From positions 93,936,020 through 94,000,019 of the forward strand of contig OX235272.1 in the NCBI GenBank assembly GCA_944472155.2: a DNA stretch of 64,000 nucleotides, given 5' to 3'. The stretch comes from Trichobilharzia szidati (Eukaryota > Platyhelminthes > Trematoda > Strigeidida > Schistosomatidae). Shown here one piece after another: positions 32,270 through 44,059 of the stretch. How positions within the stretch are numbered: position 1 is the first letter of the stretch; every line of letters begins with the position of its first letter. A program made the translations under genes and the position numbers. A model generated the notes under the pieces. The model did not search any database, was not told the origin of the DNA, and saw only the letters and a program-made list of their open reading frames with translations.

Positions 32270-32840
32270 ACGGATGACGATGTCAAATCCACTACTGTTA
32301 AAGCAAGACAGACCTTCGTCACTCTGAAATCAGTTAAGAAATCTTTTGCAATCGGCATAAAGAACAAAATTCAGAGTTTTAACACTCATGGTTCAGAAAC
32401 TTGGAGTGTCACCGAAAGCATTTCCAACAACTGGCTGCAGACTTTCATCAACAGCTGTTCACTTCCCTGCCTCGATATTGTAGATCAGATGGCCAGAAAG
32501 AATTAGAAACGAGAAACTCTGGGAACGGACCAACCAATAACCCATTACTCAACAAATGTGTAAAGGAAAATGAAGACGGATGAAACACACTCTGAGAAGA
32601 CTGTCGAATGACGACGTGTGACGGACCCTTGAGTGGAACCAAAATGGAAAACAACGAGTTAGGCTTGAGTCTGAGGGCGGCGTGGAAGAGATCGTGTGAG
32701 TTGGAAGAGGAGATGAGAGACTATGGGCAATCGTGGGGTCAACTGAAGGGGATAGCAGAGAATAGAACAAAGTGGAGATGTGTGCTGTTGAAGCACTGTG
32801 TCCCGCTCGGAACCCAAGGGAACAATACTAATAGTAATGT
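32270..32840 (+). mobile_element. RTE/SR2-like LINE 3' end
   Basis: Plus-strand C-terminal pol remnant (AETWSVTE-like near 32400; a WKRSCELEEEMRDYGQSW-like stretch near 32690) ending at ctcggaacccaagggaac and an imperfect (AAT)n tail. Confidence 0.8.
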
Positions 32841-32982
32841 GAATGCTATATAAAGATAAGAAACCCAGAAAATACACTTCCTACTATAATGAATGAAAAT
32901 GAATACTATCCGAGTAAATACAGTATTTTAATACTGTACGTATCATTGCGTGTTATACCGAATAAACTTATATGAAGAATAC

Positions 32983-33646
32983 TCCATATTAGTTTGTTTA
33001 TTAGATGTATCACACAGTGAAACAGTATTATTTACTGGATGACGTTTCGGATCAAACTTATTGCTCATAATCATATCAGTTGTAATCACACGACTTCGAA
33101 ACTTGAGTTTTATAGTTTTCTTTATTCTCTCCTATTTGTCATAGGGGTAGTAGAATTTTCCAGATATCTGGGACAGGTGTTGAATCATTCCTACTACACG
33201 TGTTTGCAGTTGATTCGATAAACAAAGCTCCCGTTATCAATCTCTCCCTCCACCCTGTGATATTAGATTTTAAAACTGTCATCTTATCCCATCCAGCCTA
33301 CTGTATGGTTGTGTGTAACTGCATGTAGTGAGTAGTATAGCTGAACTATTCTCTAGATTTCTTATCTCATTCGGGTCAACTAATCTACATTTTGCTAGGT
33401 TTTTATGTTCGGCTAGTCTGACTGCCCCTGTTCTACTACTTTGTCCAATGTATTTGACCTGACAATCATTGCAGGCAGGATATTAGATAAACTAAATTGT
33501 TTTGTTTTAAAGGCTCCACAGGATTGATCCTCTAACCGACAAAGCTTGTTTCTAAATGAGTTTGTGGGTGGTTTGAATGCCAGCCACTTTTATTCCTGCT
33601 TTGTTAAGAATTCTGTGTGATACATCTAATAAACAAACTAATATGG
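32983..33646 (-). mobile_element. Penelope-like fragment, minus-oriented, between inverted ends
   Basis: The minus strand reads ACNDCQVKYIGQSSRTGAVR, LAEHKNLAKCRL and then decays; this is a GIY-YIG domain of a different PLE lineage from 14112. The locus is framed by perfect inverted repeats: ccatattagtttgtttatta at 32990 and its reverse at about 33622-33641. Confidence 0.8.
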
Positions 33647-33649
33647 AAT

Positions 33650-34208
33650 TACTTACTACCACATATATTAATAAGAATACTATTTAACCGAAGCATATAT
33701 CATTATAGAACAGAGCATCAACAGTTGCAGCACTAACTAAAAGTAACCGATAAATGCATAGCTGGCAACACTTAGTCAGACTTGTTAACGACTCTTTTCA
33801 TTATAAATGAAATTTAATACTCCACTGACAATGAATGCGCTGTTATATCTCATCACCGATAAGAGACAGAGAAAGGGGGGAGGGAAGAAACATAAATGAA
33901 GAACACAGACAATAAATAAACAACACATGCGATAATGAACACCACTTTCAGTAATATATATATATATATATATATATATAATCAGACAAGAATTACCACG
34001 GTAGGTCAAGGGTAAATGATAAATTGTTTTAGTACACACAGGTTAGGGCGGAAGGTTCATTTTACAGACAGCTACTGTCTTAGAGTATTTCAGTAGGCGG
34101 TACTGACTGGGTTTTTTTTCTGTAGATAATCTTGAAAGCTGTTTTGATGTCAGTCTTATAATTCATATCAATTAAATATTTTAACTGATTAAAAATGCCC
34201 ATTCAAGA
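33650..34208. other. Intron sequence with an (AT)n tract
   Basis: (AT)n lies at about 33955-33980. No element was recognised. Confidence 0.5.
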
Positions 34209-34493
34209 TTTTTAAAAAGAATAGTTACTGAACAAAGAATATTCTTTTCAATAGCCTCTCCTCCATCAGGTCCCACAGTTATATGTACATAATAGTGAGT
34301 GAATTAGTGCCATTAACAACAACAAGGACCTCCTAAGTTCCAAGGCTTCCTGCCGATTGCCTCCAACCATCTCATATCATCACAAACAATGTACACCGTG
34401 ATGGCGAGCTACCAAGAATGGTGGCCACATTACAACCTGATTGATAGAATTCAGTCTGCACCAAAAGCGAAGACTAGACTCATCACACTAGTT

Positions 34494-35337
34494 TATTATT
34501 ATTATTGTTCCCTTGGGTTCCTAGTGGAACATAGGGCTTCAACTGCACGTCTCCACTTGCTTCTGTCTTCTGCTGTACTTTTCACTTGCGTCCATGTTAG
34601 TCCATACTGTTTCATCTCCTCCTCACACGATCTCCTCCATGTCACCCTTGGACGTCCCACTCGTCGCTTCCCTTTCAGGTTCCACTCGAGGGCCTGACGC
34701 GCGATGTCACTCAACGGCCTCCTCAGCGAGTGTCCAATCCATCTCCACTTCCTCCTGCATACCTGTTGGGCGATTGGTTCCTGTTTCGTTTGTTCCCATA
34801 GCTTCTTGTTTGTGATTCTTTCCGGCCATCTAATCTTCAGTATGGAGCGAAGACAGTTGTTGATAAAGGTCTGCAACCTTTTGAAAATATTCTTGGTGAC
34901 CCGCCAAGTTTCTGATCCGTAAAGTAAAATTGACTTCACGTTTGTATTGAAAATCCGAATTTTGTTGTTGATGCTGAGTGACGAAGATTTCCAGATTGGT
35001 TTCAGGTTGATGAATGTGTTTCTCGCCTTCCCGATTCGCGATTTAACATCCTCGTCCGTTCCTCCTGTGGTTGAGACAATGCTCCCTAGATAAGTAAATG
35101 AAGTAACCTCTTTCAAATCCCTCCCGTTGATGGTGATTGGCATTGGATGTTGCTGCTGTTCTTGGTTGGTTATTTTCATGACCTCCGTCTTGTCTATGTT
35201 CACCTGGAGTCCTGTCTTTGCTGCTTCTTCGACCAGTTTGTCGGTTTTTGCTTGTAAGTCTTCGATTTTGTGTGACATCGAACATAAATCATCTGCGAAA
35301 TCCAGGTCTTCTAGGTTCTTCACTTCGGTTCAGGATA
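34494..35337 (-). mobile_element. RTE/SR2-like LINE, 5'-truncated, youngest copy, 13-bp target duplication
   Basis: catcacactagtt flanks it at 34481-34493 and 35338-35350. A single uninterrupted frame (35323 to 34502, 273 codons) covers the RT C-terminus: the catalytic box as LDFADDLCSMS, LQVNIDKTEVMKI, VTSFTYLGSIVSTTGGTDED, SILLYGSETW, then the RRKWRWIGHSLRRP and WRRSCEEEMKQYG thumb/C-terminal stretches. It ends in CSTRNPREQ right at the (AAT)n tail. No stop or frameshift has accumulated, in contrast to every other RTE copy here. Confidence 0.93.
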
Positions 35338-35499
35338 CATCACACTAGTTACTAGTGTCAAATCAAAATATCCATTACAGTCCTACAGGAGGTCAGTCGC
35401 GAGCCCGAATAGCTCAGTGGTAACGTCTCTGACTGCAGCACTGGGTGACGCGGGTTCGAATCTCAGAAGGGACATCGGTTCCTTCAAGGTTGCAGATAC

Positions 35500-35552
35500 G
35501 CCTTGCTGACTGACTGGTGAGTACCAACTAGCACGAAACCTAGGTCCAAGGC
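35500..35552 (+). ncRNA. Hammerhead-like motif, HH3
   Basis: Stem I GCCTTG pairs with CAAGGC. The linker is ctgactgactggtga, stem II is gtac-caacta-gcac (one mismatch), then GAAA, palindromic CCTAGG as stem III, and TC before the returning strand. The linker is longer than the canonical seven bases and reads CTGGTGA where CUGAUGA is expected. Confidence 0.55.
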
Positions 35553-36235
35553 TTCCTGCCAATTGCCTCTAACCATCTAATAACATCGAGTCAATAATAA
35601 TAAAAAATAATATCAATGGATTACAGTTCGATAGCATCAACATAAGAATACACTGAATGTCAGAGAAATTAGGAAAGATAATAACACAGAATTCATGAAT
35701 TTATAGTCTCTACTGCTCGAGAACATCTCCCCCAGTTTGGCTAAATAAAGGTGTAGTAAAAACCATCAATAGTTCGATATTAGACCATCTAGTCCATGCC
35801 CGCCACAAAGCCAGCTCATTGAAGAATCCTTCTCTATCATCTACCGGGTACCAAATAAATTACCAAAAACATCGAGGCACTGCATGCTCCAAACAGCACA
35901 GACTATCGCGTGAAACAACCAGTGCTTTGTGTGCAAAAGAAGCAAGTCCAGCCATTACTACTGCCCTGGCCAGCCTTCAGTAGAGACTATAAATTCATGA
36001 ATTTGTATTATTATCTTTCCTAATTTCTCTGATATTCAGTATGTAGTGTTATGTTGATGCTATTGAACTGTAATCCATTGATGTTATTATTGATTCGATG
36101 TTATTTAAACATTAGTGTTGTTCATAACACTAATTTATTCACTGTTATGTATATATAACTGTAGAGCCTGATGATGAAGGAAAGGTTATCGAAAGGAGTA
36201 TTCTTTGTTCAGTAACCATTCTTTTGAAAATTAAA

Positions 36236-37429
36236 TGATTCGCCATAGACGACGTTGATAGTCTGACACCTACGTTTTTCGAGATTCCATAGGTCATTTG
36301 TGTTTCTAACCAACGCAGTATATATGTTATCCCACGCTGACGTCCGAAACGTGATTACTCCTCCCCATGTATGTATGACCACATACACAAGTAAATTGGT
36401 GTATAGTATGGGATGTCACATAATCACTTGTGCAATGTTGGGGCTTGTGATAAAGCGTGTTTTTCGACCTTTTTCCATAATCATAAATCCCACTGCATAG
36501 CAGTTATGCTCCACGGATGACCAAATTGAATCTCTGTCTAATATCCTACTAATAATTTAAAATATTCTGTGTATAAAAACATATATATAATTGTAGAGCC
36601 TGGAAGAGGAATTTATCGAAAAGAATATTCTTTGCTCGATTATTTTGTTTTTTATAGATGTCTGAATGAACATTTTGAATATATCCTACTATATATTTCC
36701 CATATTGAAAGGTAATTTGATGCAGACATCCTTCTTTTGGGACGGAACAAACTCTAGGCTTTGAAACTAATTTACTTGTACACAGGTTTAAAATTTTTAA
36801 AGGATATTCGTTTCCGACAAGAATATCCATCAATATTTTATTTTAGTCATTTGTAACACCAGCTGCACAAATACGCTAAATCCTATTGAATAAACACTTG
36901 ATCAAGCCCTTATCAGAAACTGTGAAAATTTAAACACTGACCCATCCAAGTAGACTTTCTATAAACCGACTGCTTCATTGAGCCCATTCCTCTCTCCAAC
37001 TCAAAGGTATGTGTCTAGGAATACAAATATAAGTTGTCGCCAAGACGAATTTACCTCCTTTTAGGTTTCCGCCTGCCTGAATAGATACAGCAGAGGTGGT
37101 CAATGACGATTTGAATTTCTTTAGGTAGTTGGTCATGTGTGATGATATTATTATTATGTGCTTAGAGAGGAATGTTGTAATCATCATATCAGATGTTACA
37201 TTTGGCTATTTCAAAAAAGGTGTCTGGTCGACCTTTTTACACACAACTGGAATATCTGTTGTGGTGTTTGTTATACTATGCGCGAAAAAAACACCTTGCG
37301 ATTACTTTTATCCTCACCCACCATGATTACAAAGGAAAATAGATACACACTAAGACGCCTACGTTGATATTTCTCACTGAACACTATTCTCGAATGCTAT
37401 TTGCTTCTAGAGACAAACATTAACCACAA
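36236..37429. other. Intron sequence with a PLE 3' terminus
   Basis: At 36592-36650 the sequence gtagagcctggaagaggaat and tcgaaaagaatattctttgc repeats the PLE terminus seen at 36160-36215. The rest, including several short open frames, is unassigned. Confidence 0.45.
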
Positions 37430-38200
37430 AAGATATAACTGATTGACTGGTTCCACCAACATACAGTTTTGCACAGAAGCGCATCAGTTCAAGTTGCCAC
37501 ATTCCATGTACCACACAAAGGAAGACAAAAAACAAAAAAATATTTAAGAGATAATACGCGAAAATGTGGGGGAGAAAAAATAGTAATATGGAAAAACATG
37601 AGGATTTAGTGGATATAGGAGATCCTAAGAGAGTGAATGCATCTGAGCCACTGAGCACGATTTTGAGCTAAATCATCAATTGGATCCAGTCATTGGTTCC
37701 TAGCATCCCAAGGACCCCAACCTGCCAGTCAGGAAGTCTACACCTCCCTACGTGGCTGGCTTAAACTAACTGTTTAGGTTTACATAGACTGATGAGGCCA
37801 TGTTTTGATTTGACCACCACTAGATCTTTACCAACATGATCGATCCTATGTCAGCCAACATTGCCCATCGAGTAAGGCGATCGATGGTTAGACATGCGTA
37901 ACAAATGTCCTAGGCATCTGAGTTGGTGTAGCTTCACAACCTTGTCAACTGGCTTTCCCTCCTTACCTAACACTCTACACCTTACGTTAATATTACTCAC
38001 CAGTGATGAATACGGGAGATAGAACGCAGGCACCTGTGATCAAAGAAAGCTAACTTTTTCATGTCTACCACTGCTATAAAGGAGGACGAAGAGGACTGTT
38101 GCACAGTACATACGTCCTTTGATCGATATCCGGATATCATGTCTAGGCCAGAGACGGCGTAAATTGACAAATGACACACTAGCCTACTGTTTCGTATAAG
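37430..38200 (-). mobile_element. LINE-B 3' fragment
   Basis: Minus strand: MKKLAFFDHRCLRSISRI, NVRCRVLGKEGKPVDK, then KLHQLRCLGHLLRMSNHR, then the 3' UTR and the tail complement (forward gattgactggttcc at 37441). It is the same C-terminal region as 22480-22830, decayed. Confidence 0.82.
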
Positions 38201-38518
38201 AGACAGAAGATATGCTTCCCAAATACTCGATTCCCTTATGTTGAAATATCATCAGAGTAAGATTCTTTAATGCTACCATCTTTAATTACGTAATCACGAA
38301 TACTGTTGTAAGCCACATACTCATTAACATACAACGCAGTAAGAAAGAAAGCTATCACAAAGTCACACAAGTAAAATCGAGATAAACATCCACCCCACCC
38401 CCACCCAACCCATTAAAGGGAAGCTATATTATTTCCAGTACAATGGGCAAAACCCCCAACAGAATACATACATAAATAAATAAAGAATTAATACAGAGAT
38501 TTTGGAGTTTTGTAATGT

Positions 38519-38830
38519 AGGTTTCGTCAGGAGCTGATAGTAATTATAAAAAAGCATTGAAAACCGAAGAGCACTGGATGACTGTTTCATCTTTAGCAGT
38601 GAGCACTAACCCCCAGGAATCGAACCCAGGACCTTTAGGGTTACGCAGCAAGCCTGTTGACTATTTAGCCACTGGGTTGGAATTCAATAGCCAATAAATA
38701 CTGGCTCTTTTTCAACTAGTGATATGACGCTACCACTAACCGATATCATCGATTAGCAAGCATCTCCTTCAAACCTCTGATCTATCGTGGAGCCTCCAGA
38801 CCACGACATCCACCAGATAAAGAATTTATA
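38519..38830 (-). repeat. HH2 element, minus-oriented
   Basis: Forward: ttcgtcaggagctgatagt, actgtttcatctttagcagt, aatcgaacccaggaccttt, then the complement of the 5' region. It lies about 90 bases from dynamin exon 5. Confidence 0.65.
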
Positions 38831-38917
38831 ACCAATAATATTTAAAAGTATAATATTGAAAAGACTTCAAGTGTCTTCCATTAAGTATAAGTGAGCATAA
38901 TGATAGTAAGTGTTTAC

Positions 38918-39075
38918 CTTTCAAAACCAATAAAATCTTCATGATTTGTATTCATATATGATAATTGTATATCAACTAGGAGTACAATTTGATCTTTAGC
39001 ACGAACTTCTCTTTCTCTTATCCACTGGTTTACAATACGTTCTGTTTCTTCTCTTAAACGTGGAAAATTCTCCAT
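38918..39075 (-). CDS. DNM: Dynamin exon 5 of 9 (end of stalk)
   Basis: This 158-base exon runs from acceptor tatag|ATGGAG to donor GAAAG|gtaaac. It encodes [52 protein letters not shown] and two bases of the next codon. The [12 protein letters not shown] signature is diagnostic of classical dynamins just before the linker to the PH domain. The initial ATG is an ordinary internal Met codon, not a start, because an acceptor precedes it and the protein continues from exon 4. The downstream intron, about 18 kb, is the longest in the window. Confidence 0.95.
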
Positions 39076-39172
39076 CTATAAAAGAAATCAATAAAAGAAT
39101 GGTATAACAAATAGCATTAGAAATCATTCTCAGTTAATGGCATCAACTTCAGAGAAGTACAAACATCAATAT

Positions 39173-39410
39173 GCGTCGATGGTTCACTGGTTGAATACTC
39201 GCCAATCACGCCACACATGACCCGGGGGTCGATCCCTGATCGACAAACAACTTAACCTCTCTCAGCTGTCGGCAGTAAGCCCAGTAAAGAGGGAAGGTTA
39301 GGCATGAGGTTAGCAACCTCACCACCGTAAAAAGAACAAACACCACTGCTACTGAAACTTTAAATCTCAAGCTTGAAGCCCTATGGACCCATTGGGAACG
39401 CAAAGGACTA
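39173..39410 (+). repeat. SINE-A
   Basis: The head tgcgtcgatggttcactgg with box B gggtcgatccctgatc precedes the body (agtaaagagggaaggttag, ctgctactgaaactttaaat) and the end ccctatggacccattggg. Confidence 0.8.
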
Positions 39411-39715
39411 AAATAAATAATACAAATGCAAGCAGCATTAACAAGTCTTGAAAAAGATCAAATACAGTGACCCCAGAACTTTGATATTTTATGATGCACA
39501 CACATACAGAAAAGTTTTGTCTGTCTGCAATAACATACATGCCATGATACAAGTTAACGGCATTTTGTTCAGCTCCCTTTTCGTTACACTGACACTATTT
39601 CCACTCTTCATTTTCCCCTCTGAAGACTTTTATCTTGATTAGACAAAAGCAATTCGGCTAGAGAATAATACCAGATACCATACTGTGAATGAATTTCTCA
39701 TCTGTCAACCTAATT

Positions 39716-40435
39716 AGTTAGTCTGTGGATGCGAAGAAAAATACCTGACTGTCAGCGAAACTGATAAATGGACAAGGAAAGCAAAGCATCATTGGATGAG
39801 ATGTTTAGATACCGGTCATGAGGTGGAAATCGCAAAATCCTTTAAAATTATCAATAGGCAAAAGACTTCAGTTCTCCTCAAGTTGGCCGAAGCAATCTCT
39901 ATCAAATGCCTGAAACCCGATTTATGTGTGCAGAAAGAAGCAGCTATCAGTCTTTCCTTGCCCATCCTGGTAACTGGATGTCTTCACTCTCTCTCTCTTT
40001 CATTCGATTGTATAATCTTTGGCTTTAACCTCACCCCGTTGATATAATGTGACTTTGCTTGTCTCTGGTTTCTATGATTTGAGTTGAACTCAGTACATTG
40101 TCACCGAATTTATTTATCACTCATCATCTTACGCATCTCTCGTCTTTATTACGTAACTCTTTTACCATTGCATGCATACATTTACTTTGTTTAAACTTGA
40201 ACTGCCTGTGCAAAAACTATATAAGCGTAATTTTCTGAGCACTGTTCACTAATTCCAGAACCTCCTGTCAACTGACATCATGTAAGTATGTTAAAACTTT
40301 TCTGTACATGAAGTTAATAATATAAATTTATTTAGGCTGTAAGCAGCTGAGCTGATGAGAAGCCAACGAAATAAACAATGATGGTACCATATTATTCTGC
40401 ACAAACCCCACTGTTGTTCTTGCTTTATTCAGAAA
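39716..40435 (+). mobile_element. Penelope-like fragment, same lineage as 8081-9100
   Basis: The frame at 39796 reads DTGHEVEIAKSFKIINRQK, LLKLAEAISIKCLKPDLCVQ, and the 3' region is nearly identical to 8600-9100. It includes the CTGATGA ... GAAATAAA pair at 40352-40371 and the terminal accatattattctgcacaa. Confidence 0.82.
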
Positions 40436-40627
40436 AAATATTGTGTTTGTATTGAGACACTGTCTATCTCACAGAGAAGCCAAGAGTAAAAGATATCACA
40501 CAGTCTATTAACCTAAGACTTACGAAAGTTTAGGTTATCTCAACGGGGTACAAGATATTTTGAAAATCAATAACTAAGGCGGCTTCACAATTGCACTCAA
40601 AATTTTATTGCCCTTCCTTCCTCAAGT

Positions 40628-40860
40628 TTTTTTTATTCCTTTACGTTCCCAATGGAACATAGGGCTTCAAGCTAGAGGCTTGAAGTTTCTGTAGCAGTGT
40701 TTATTTTTACAGGATGGGGTTGCTAGCCTTATGCCCAACCTTTCCTCTTTACCAGCTTTATTTCTGGCTTAGCGAGGTAAAGGAGTGCGTCGGCCGGGAA
40801 TCGAACCCCAGACCATGTGCACGATCGGCGAGCGTCCTAACCGATGTGCCACCGACGCAC
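40628..40860 (-). repeat. SINE-A, full-length, with perfect 13-bp target duplication
   Basis: tccttcctcaagt occurs at 40615-40627 and 40861-40873. The insert runs from poly-T through ttacgttcccaatggaacat to the head complement ccaccgacgcac. This fixes the element limits at 233 bp and shows the tRNA-like head is the true 5' end. Confidence 0.93.
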
Positions 40861-41049
40861 TCCTTCCTCAAGTACAACAATATATATTAATAATCCTCTT
40901 TCGTATTAATATTATCTTTGTTCGAAGCATTTCTAAACAGTGTACAGTTTTTACTGCTTATCCGTTTTAGTCTTCCTACCACATATGAAGAATGTTGCTG
41001 AAATTACTGCAAGATTGTTACGACCTTTTGGAATAGGTGTCACTCACAA

Positions 41050-41460
41050 AACAACAAAATCACTTCAACCCGTATACTATGCGCCTCCAAAAATACCCTT
41101 CTCTAGAGGAGAGTGAGTAGAATTCGGTCTTCCAATTGAAATGATCTCATTTGGACTGGCTAGGTAAGACCTATCCTATTCACGCGACAGGGATGTTCCT
41201 CACAAAAGTGAAGGGGTGAATGTGAAAGTAGGACGCTAACAGCCGGACAGATAGACATGCTGGTCTACCACCTAGGGGAGCTGGAAAACCCTCATTCCAA
41301 ACCTATAATGTACATGGGTTGAAAGGCATAAGAACCTGTTCTGGTCACCAGTAACTATGCCTTGGGGTGTGATCCCTTAAGACAACCACCTGCATCGGTC
41401 TGAGCGTTCGTGAAGTATCCAAGTCTTCGCACAAACTAGGAGAATTTGTGTGGCGCATTT
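41050..41460 (+). mobile_element. LINE-C-like remnant, very decayed
   Basis: Sequence such as atgttcctcacaaaagtgaa, gaccaccatagggg-like and tctgagcgttcgtgaagtat parallels 19200-19730 in the same order. No frame survives. Confidence 0.4.
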
Positions 41461-41489
41461 CTTGGTGCCCATAATGTACTAAGTTTGCC

Positions 41490-41990
41490 TCTTAATAATA
41501 ATAATAACAATAATAATGTATACTATGTCAACCAAAATACGCAACAGCAAAGAAGAAGACAGGACCAACACCATCCACACATTAAATTGTGACAACTATG
41601 AAAAATATTATATTGGTCAAATTATAGATGCCCTCATTCGTCTTCGTACCCACAAACAAAAAACTGGAAAGCAAAAGACATTCCCTCATACCAATCAATG
41701 CTGACAACTATGGACACGAATTCGAAAAAAAGGAAACGCCCAAAAGGAATACCAGAGAATTTCAAGAATCTGTAATCAACGGACGTGTATTAACTAACAT
41801 GACAAGAAAACGTCAATTACTGATACAAACTAATAACCAATCACAGCATAAATCATCAGGAGAGAACAGTTATATACTACTTCACAGAGAAATCCAAAAA
41901 AAGGCTGATTCCATATTGGAGTCTGTGCTGAACAGGTTGTCTAGAAAGACAATAAAGGCCTCGCGCAAATAAGTCATCCAACTGAGGGAT
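41490..41990 (+). mobile_element. Penelope-like fragment (second GIY-YIG lineage)
   Basis: Plus frames read EDRTNTIHTLNCDNYEKYYI, with YYIGQ and LIRLRTHKQ, then, shifted, DNYGHEFEKKETPKRNTREF. This is the GIY-YIG core of the lineage also seen at 4810-5165. A charged, possibly unrelated stretch follows to 41973. Confidence 0.65.
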
Positions 41991-42219
41991 ACTACAACTA
42001 CACACTGACATATAAGGATATTATTTTTCTGCTTGCAGGCTAAAAAGTATAACAAACTGCTTATGAGCAATAATCAACAATAATAGAAGACGAATATATA
42101 TCATATATCAATGAGATCTTTCCCTCTAAACTATTTAAATTTATTAACGAATAAATAAGCGATCACAGGTAATTATTTAGACAATGAATTTTTAGTAAGG
42201 ATCTGAATTGTCTCAATGT

Positions 42220-42470
42220 AGATTTCATCACGAACCAAAATCAGTTACAGAGATCATTAAAAACCAGTGAGCATTGAACATGAGCTTCGTCCCAGATTGA
42301 GACTCTTCAGCCAATTGGTCAACAGGTTTGATCTAGTAACCTGAAGGTTCCCGGTACGATCACTGCTGGCGAGTTTCGAACTAGGACAAAGCAATCGTCC
42401 AATGCTGCCCGATTTCCAATCGATCACCAACTGATGGTGCTTTGTGACGAGATCCACGCTGAAACTGACA
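42220..42470. repeat. HH2 element, degraded, opposed pieces
   Basis: Forward tttcatcacgaaccaaaatc, gagactcttcagccaattgg, then aacctgaaggttcccggtac and the 3' end with catttccaatcg-like sequence. The layout is HH2-like and its hammerhead core is unreadable. Confidence 0.5.
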
Positions 42471-42559
42471 ATGATAACTTCAGGTTGTAATGAAACAATT
42501 TACAAAACAAAACAAAGAACGATAGGAAAAGGGGAGTAATAAAGAAATCGACTACTTAC

Positions 42560-42698
42560 ACGTGCAGTGCATGCATGGACGATTTCTGTTAATTGAGCAA
42601 CAACTAAATCAGCACACTTTAATGATGGTATCTTCATTTTTTCAATTTGTTTCCTCGTTATTGTTTCAAAAGCCAAATCAGGAGTGAATAATCCAGTT
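42560..42698 (-). CDS. DNM: Dynamin exon 4 of 9 (stalk domain)
   Basis: This 139-base exon runs from acceptor cattag| to donor CGT|gtaagt. The first base completes the Arg codon. It encodes [36 protein letters not shown] and [10 protein letters not shown], corresponding to the TGLFTPDMAFE...LKCVDMV stalk segment of animal dynamins, which contributes to dimer and tetramer contacts. It ends in phase 0. The flanking introns are filled with HH2 and RTE copies. Confidence 0.94.
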
Positions 42699-42759
42699 CT
42701 AATGAGAATAGAAAGTTAATTAAATTTTGAGTTTTATATTACTATCAACGGCAGAAATT

Positions 42760-43430
42760 TGAAACAGGTCACTTCCTTCACTTACCTCGCCTGGGGGGCA
42801 GTATCGTTTCAGCTACAGGCGGTACACATGAGGATATCGAAAGAAGAATCAGAAAGACAAGGCAGACCTTCATCATTCTGAAATCAATTTTGGAAATCTT
42901 CTGCACTAACTCAAAATAAAGAACGAAAATCCGATTTTCAACACCAATGTTAAGTCAGTCAGTCAGTTTCTTTATATGATTCAGAGACTTGGCACTTCAC
43001 GAAGAGAATTTCCAACAGCCTGTTGTACACTTCTCAACAGCTGCTTCTGATGGCTACACACACTGAAGATCAGATGGCCGGCTAGAAAAGATTAGCGACA
43101 AGAAACTCTGGAAACTGACGAACCAATCAAAAACCTATTGTTCTATCAACATTCTAAAGAAAATGGAAATCGGTCGGACATACACTGAAGAGACCGCTGG
43201 GTGACATCGTGCGACAGGTGAACAATCACTCGAGTGGAACCCGAATGAGAAACGACGAGTCGGGCATCATTTTGAGGGTGAAACAGAGGGGATCGTGTGA
43301 GCAGGAGATGAAAGCTTATAGACAAACGTGAAGCTACACCTATCGAAGACTGCAGAGAACAGGGCAAAATGGAGATGAACTGTTGAACCCCCCTGTTCCA
43401 CTCAGAATCCAAGGGAATTATAATAACAAG
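42760..43430 (+). mobile_element. RTE/SR2-like LINE 3' end
   Basis: Plus strand from the VTSFTYLA-like segment (42770) to the family end ctgttccactcagaatccaa and the short tail at 43419-43430. Frameshifts are numerous. It begins about 60 bases upstream of the exon 4 acceptor in transcript direction. Confidence 0.8.
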
Positions 43431-43439
43431 GGGAAGGAG

Positions 43440-43680
43440 CTTTGATTGATTTAAGTGTAGATTTTATCAAGAACTGATATCAGTTTAGAGGATAAGGCAA
43501 AAACTAAGGAGCACTGGACAGTTGTTTTGTCCGAGTCAGAGACTCTTCAGATGGTCTCAAAGCTGCTGTGGTCAATCCCTAGTAGAACAGCCTCAAACTA
43601 AGACGAAACAGCTGTCTGGTGCTCCTAAATTTTGATCGACATCATGTTCGTAACAAAATCTACATTGGAAACAATAGTTA
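43440..43680. repeat. HH2 element, opposed pieces
   Basis: Forward ttatcaagaactgatatcag, then a reversed core remnant (ttgttttgtccgagtcagag), then plus-strand aactaagacgaaacagctg with tctggtgctcc, and a reversed end. The element has become a short palindrome-like unit. Confidence 0.6.
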
Positions 43681-43769
43681 CAGCAAAACAACGAATGGGG
43701 AGATCTGGATTAGAAATACTGGCAGAACAGAAAGAAGAAACATAACATTGTTAAATTAATTTCTACACA

Positions 43770-43960
43770 CTGGTCCTTTATGGAGATGTAGCTCCATCGG
43801 CTTAAGCATTCGACTTACAGTCATATATTTCAGTCTAGGTGACTAGATAGCAGCATCATCCTTCACACAATAAGTGCGGCTTATAACCCGGTAAATCAGA
43901 AATATGTTCCGGGTACAGGAATTTTAACACTGGTTCTGTAGCTGATGTCAGTACGTGAAG
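43770..43960 (+). repeat. Possible tRNA-like repeat head
   Basis: gatgtagctccatcggctta with agcattcgacttacagtc suggests a tRNA-like D and anticodon arm, but no clear box B follows at the right distance. Confidence 0.3.
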
Positions 43961-44059
43961 AAAGGGAGCAAAAGTATCTCATTCCCTAGAGAATGTAATC
44001 CAACATCCCCTATTAGGAGAGTCACTTCAGTCTCTGAAGGAAGACATAGGATACAGTTA

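Larger units (their letters stand above)
34325..35576 (+). repeat. HH3 SINE-like element, split by RTE
   Basis: The left piece 34325-34493 and right piece 35351-35576 flank the RTE insertion. The right piece has box A-like aatagctcagtggtaacg, box B-like gcgggttcgaatctcag and the hammerhead-like unit at 35500-35552. The left piece starts with another partial copy of the stem I/III side (gttccaaggcttcctgccg), so this element also has opposed or repeated arms. Confidence 0.75.
34209..36235 (+). mobile_element. Penelope-like fragment with ~260 bp inverted arms and nested insertions
   Basis: The right arm (35979-36235) has its inverse in two pieces on the left, 34209-34324 and 35577-35718. The left arm was split by an HH3 element (34325-35576), which was itself split by an RTE copy (34494-35337). 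The centre (35719-35978) keeps the PLE C-terminus, with SILDHLVHARHKASS and, in another frame, VLCVQKKQVQPLLLPW. The right arm ends with cctgatgatgaagg and gttatcgaaagg. Confidence 0.82.

Noticed and set aside
34502..35323. Host protein-coding gene of 273 codons
   Set aside because: It carries RTE reverse transcriptase motifs, ends at an (AAT)n tail and is flanked by a 13-base target duplication.
35400..35475. tRNA-like sequence with 'tagctcagtggtaacg' and 'ggttcgaatctc' as a real tRNA
   Set aside because: It is part of the HH3 repeat, present also at 15485 and 60950(-), and lacks pairing 5' and 3' acceptor ends.
36168..36194. Complete hammerhead at the PLE terminus
   Set aside because: CTGATGA and GAAA are present, but the 16 bases between them do not form a convincing stem II.
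38918..39075. Alternative translation start at the ATG of exon 5
   Set aside because: The ATG follows directly on a splice acceptor and sits inside conserved stalk sequence continuous with exon 4.
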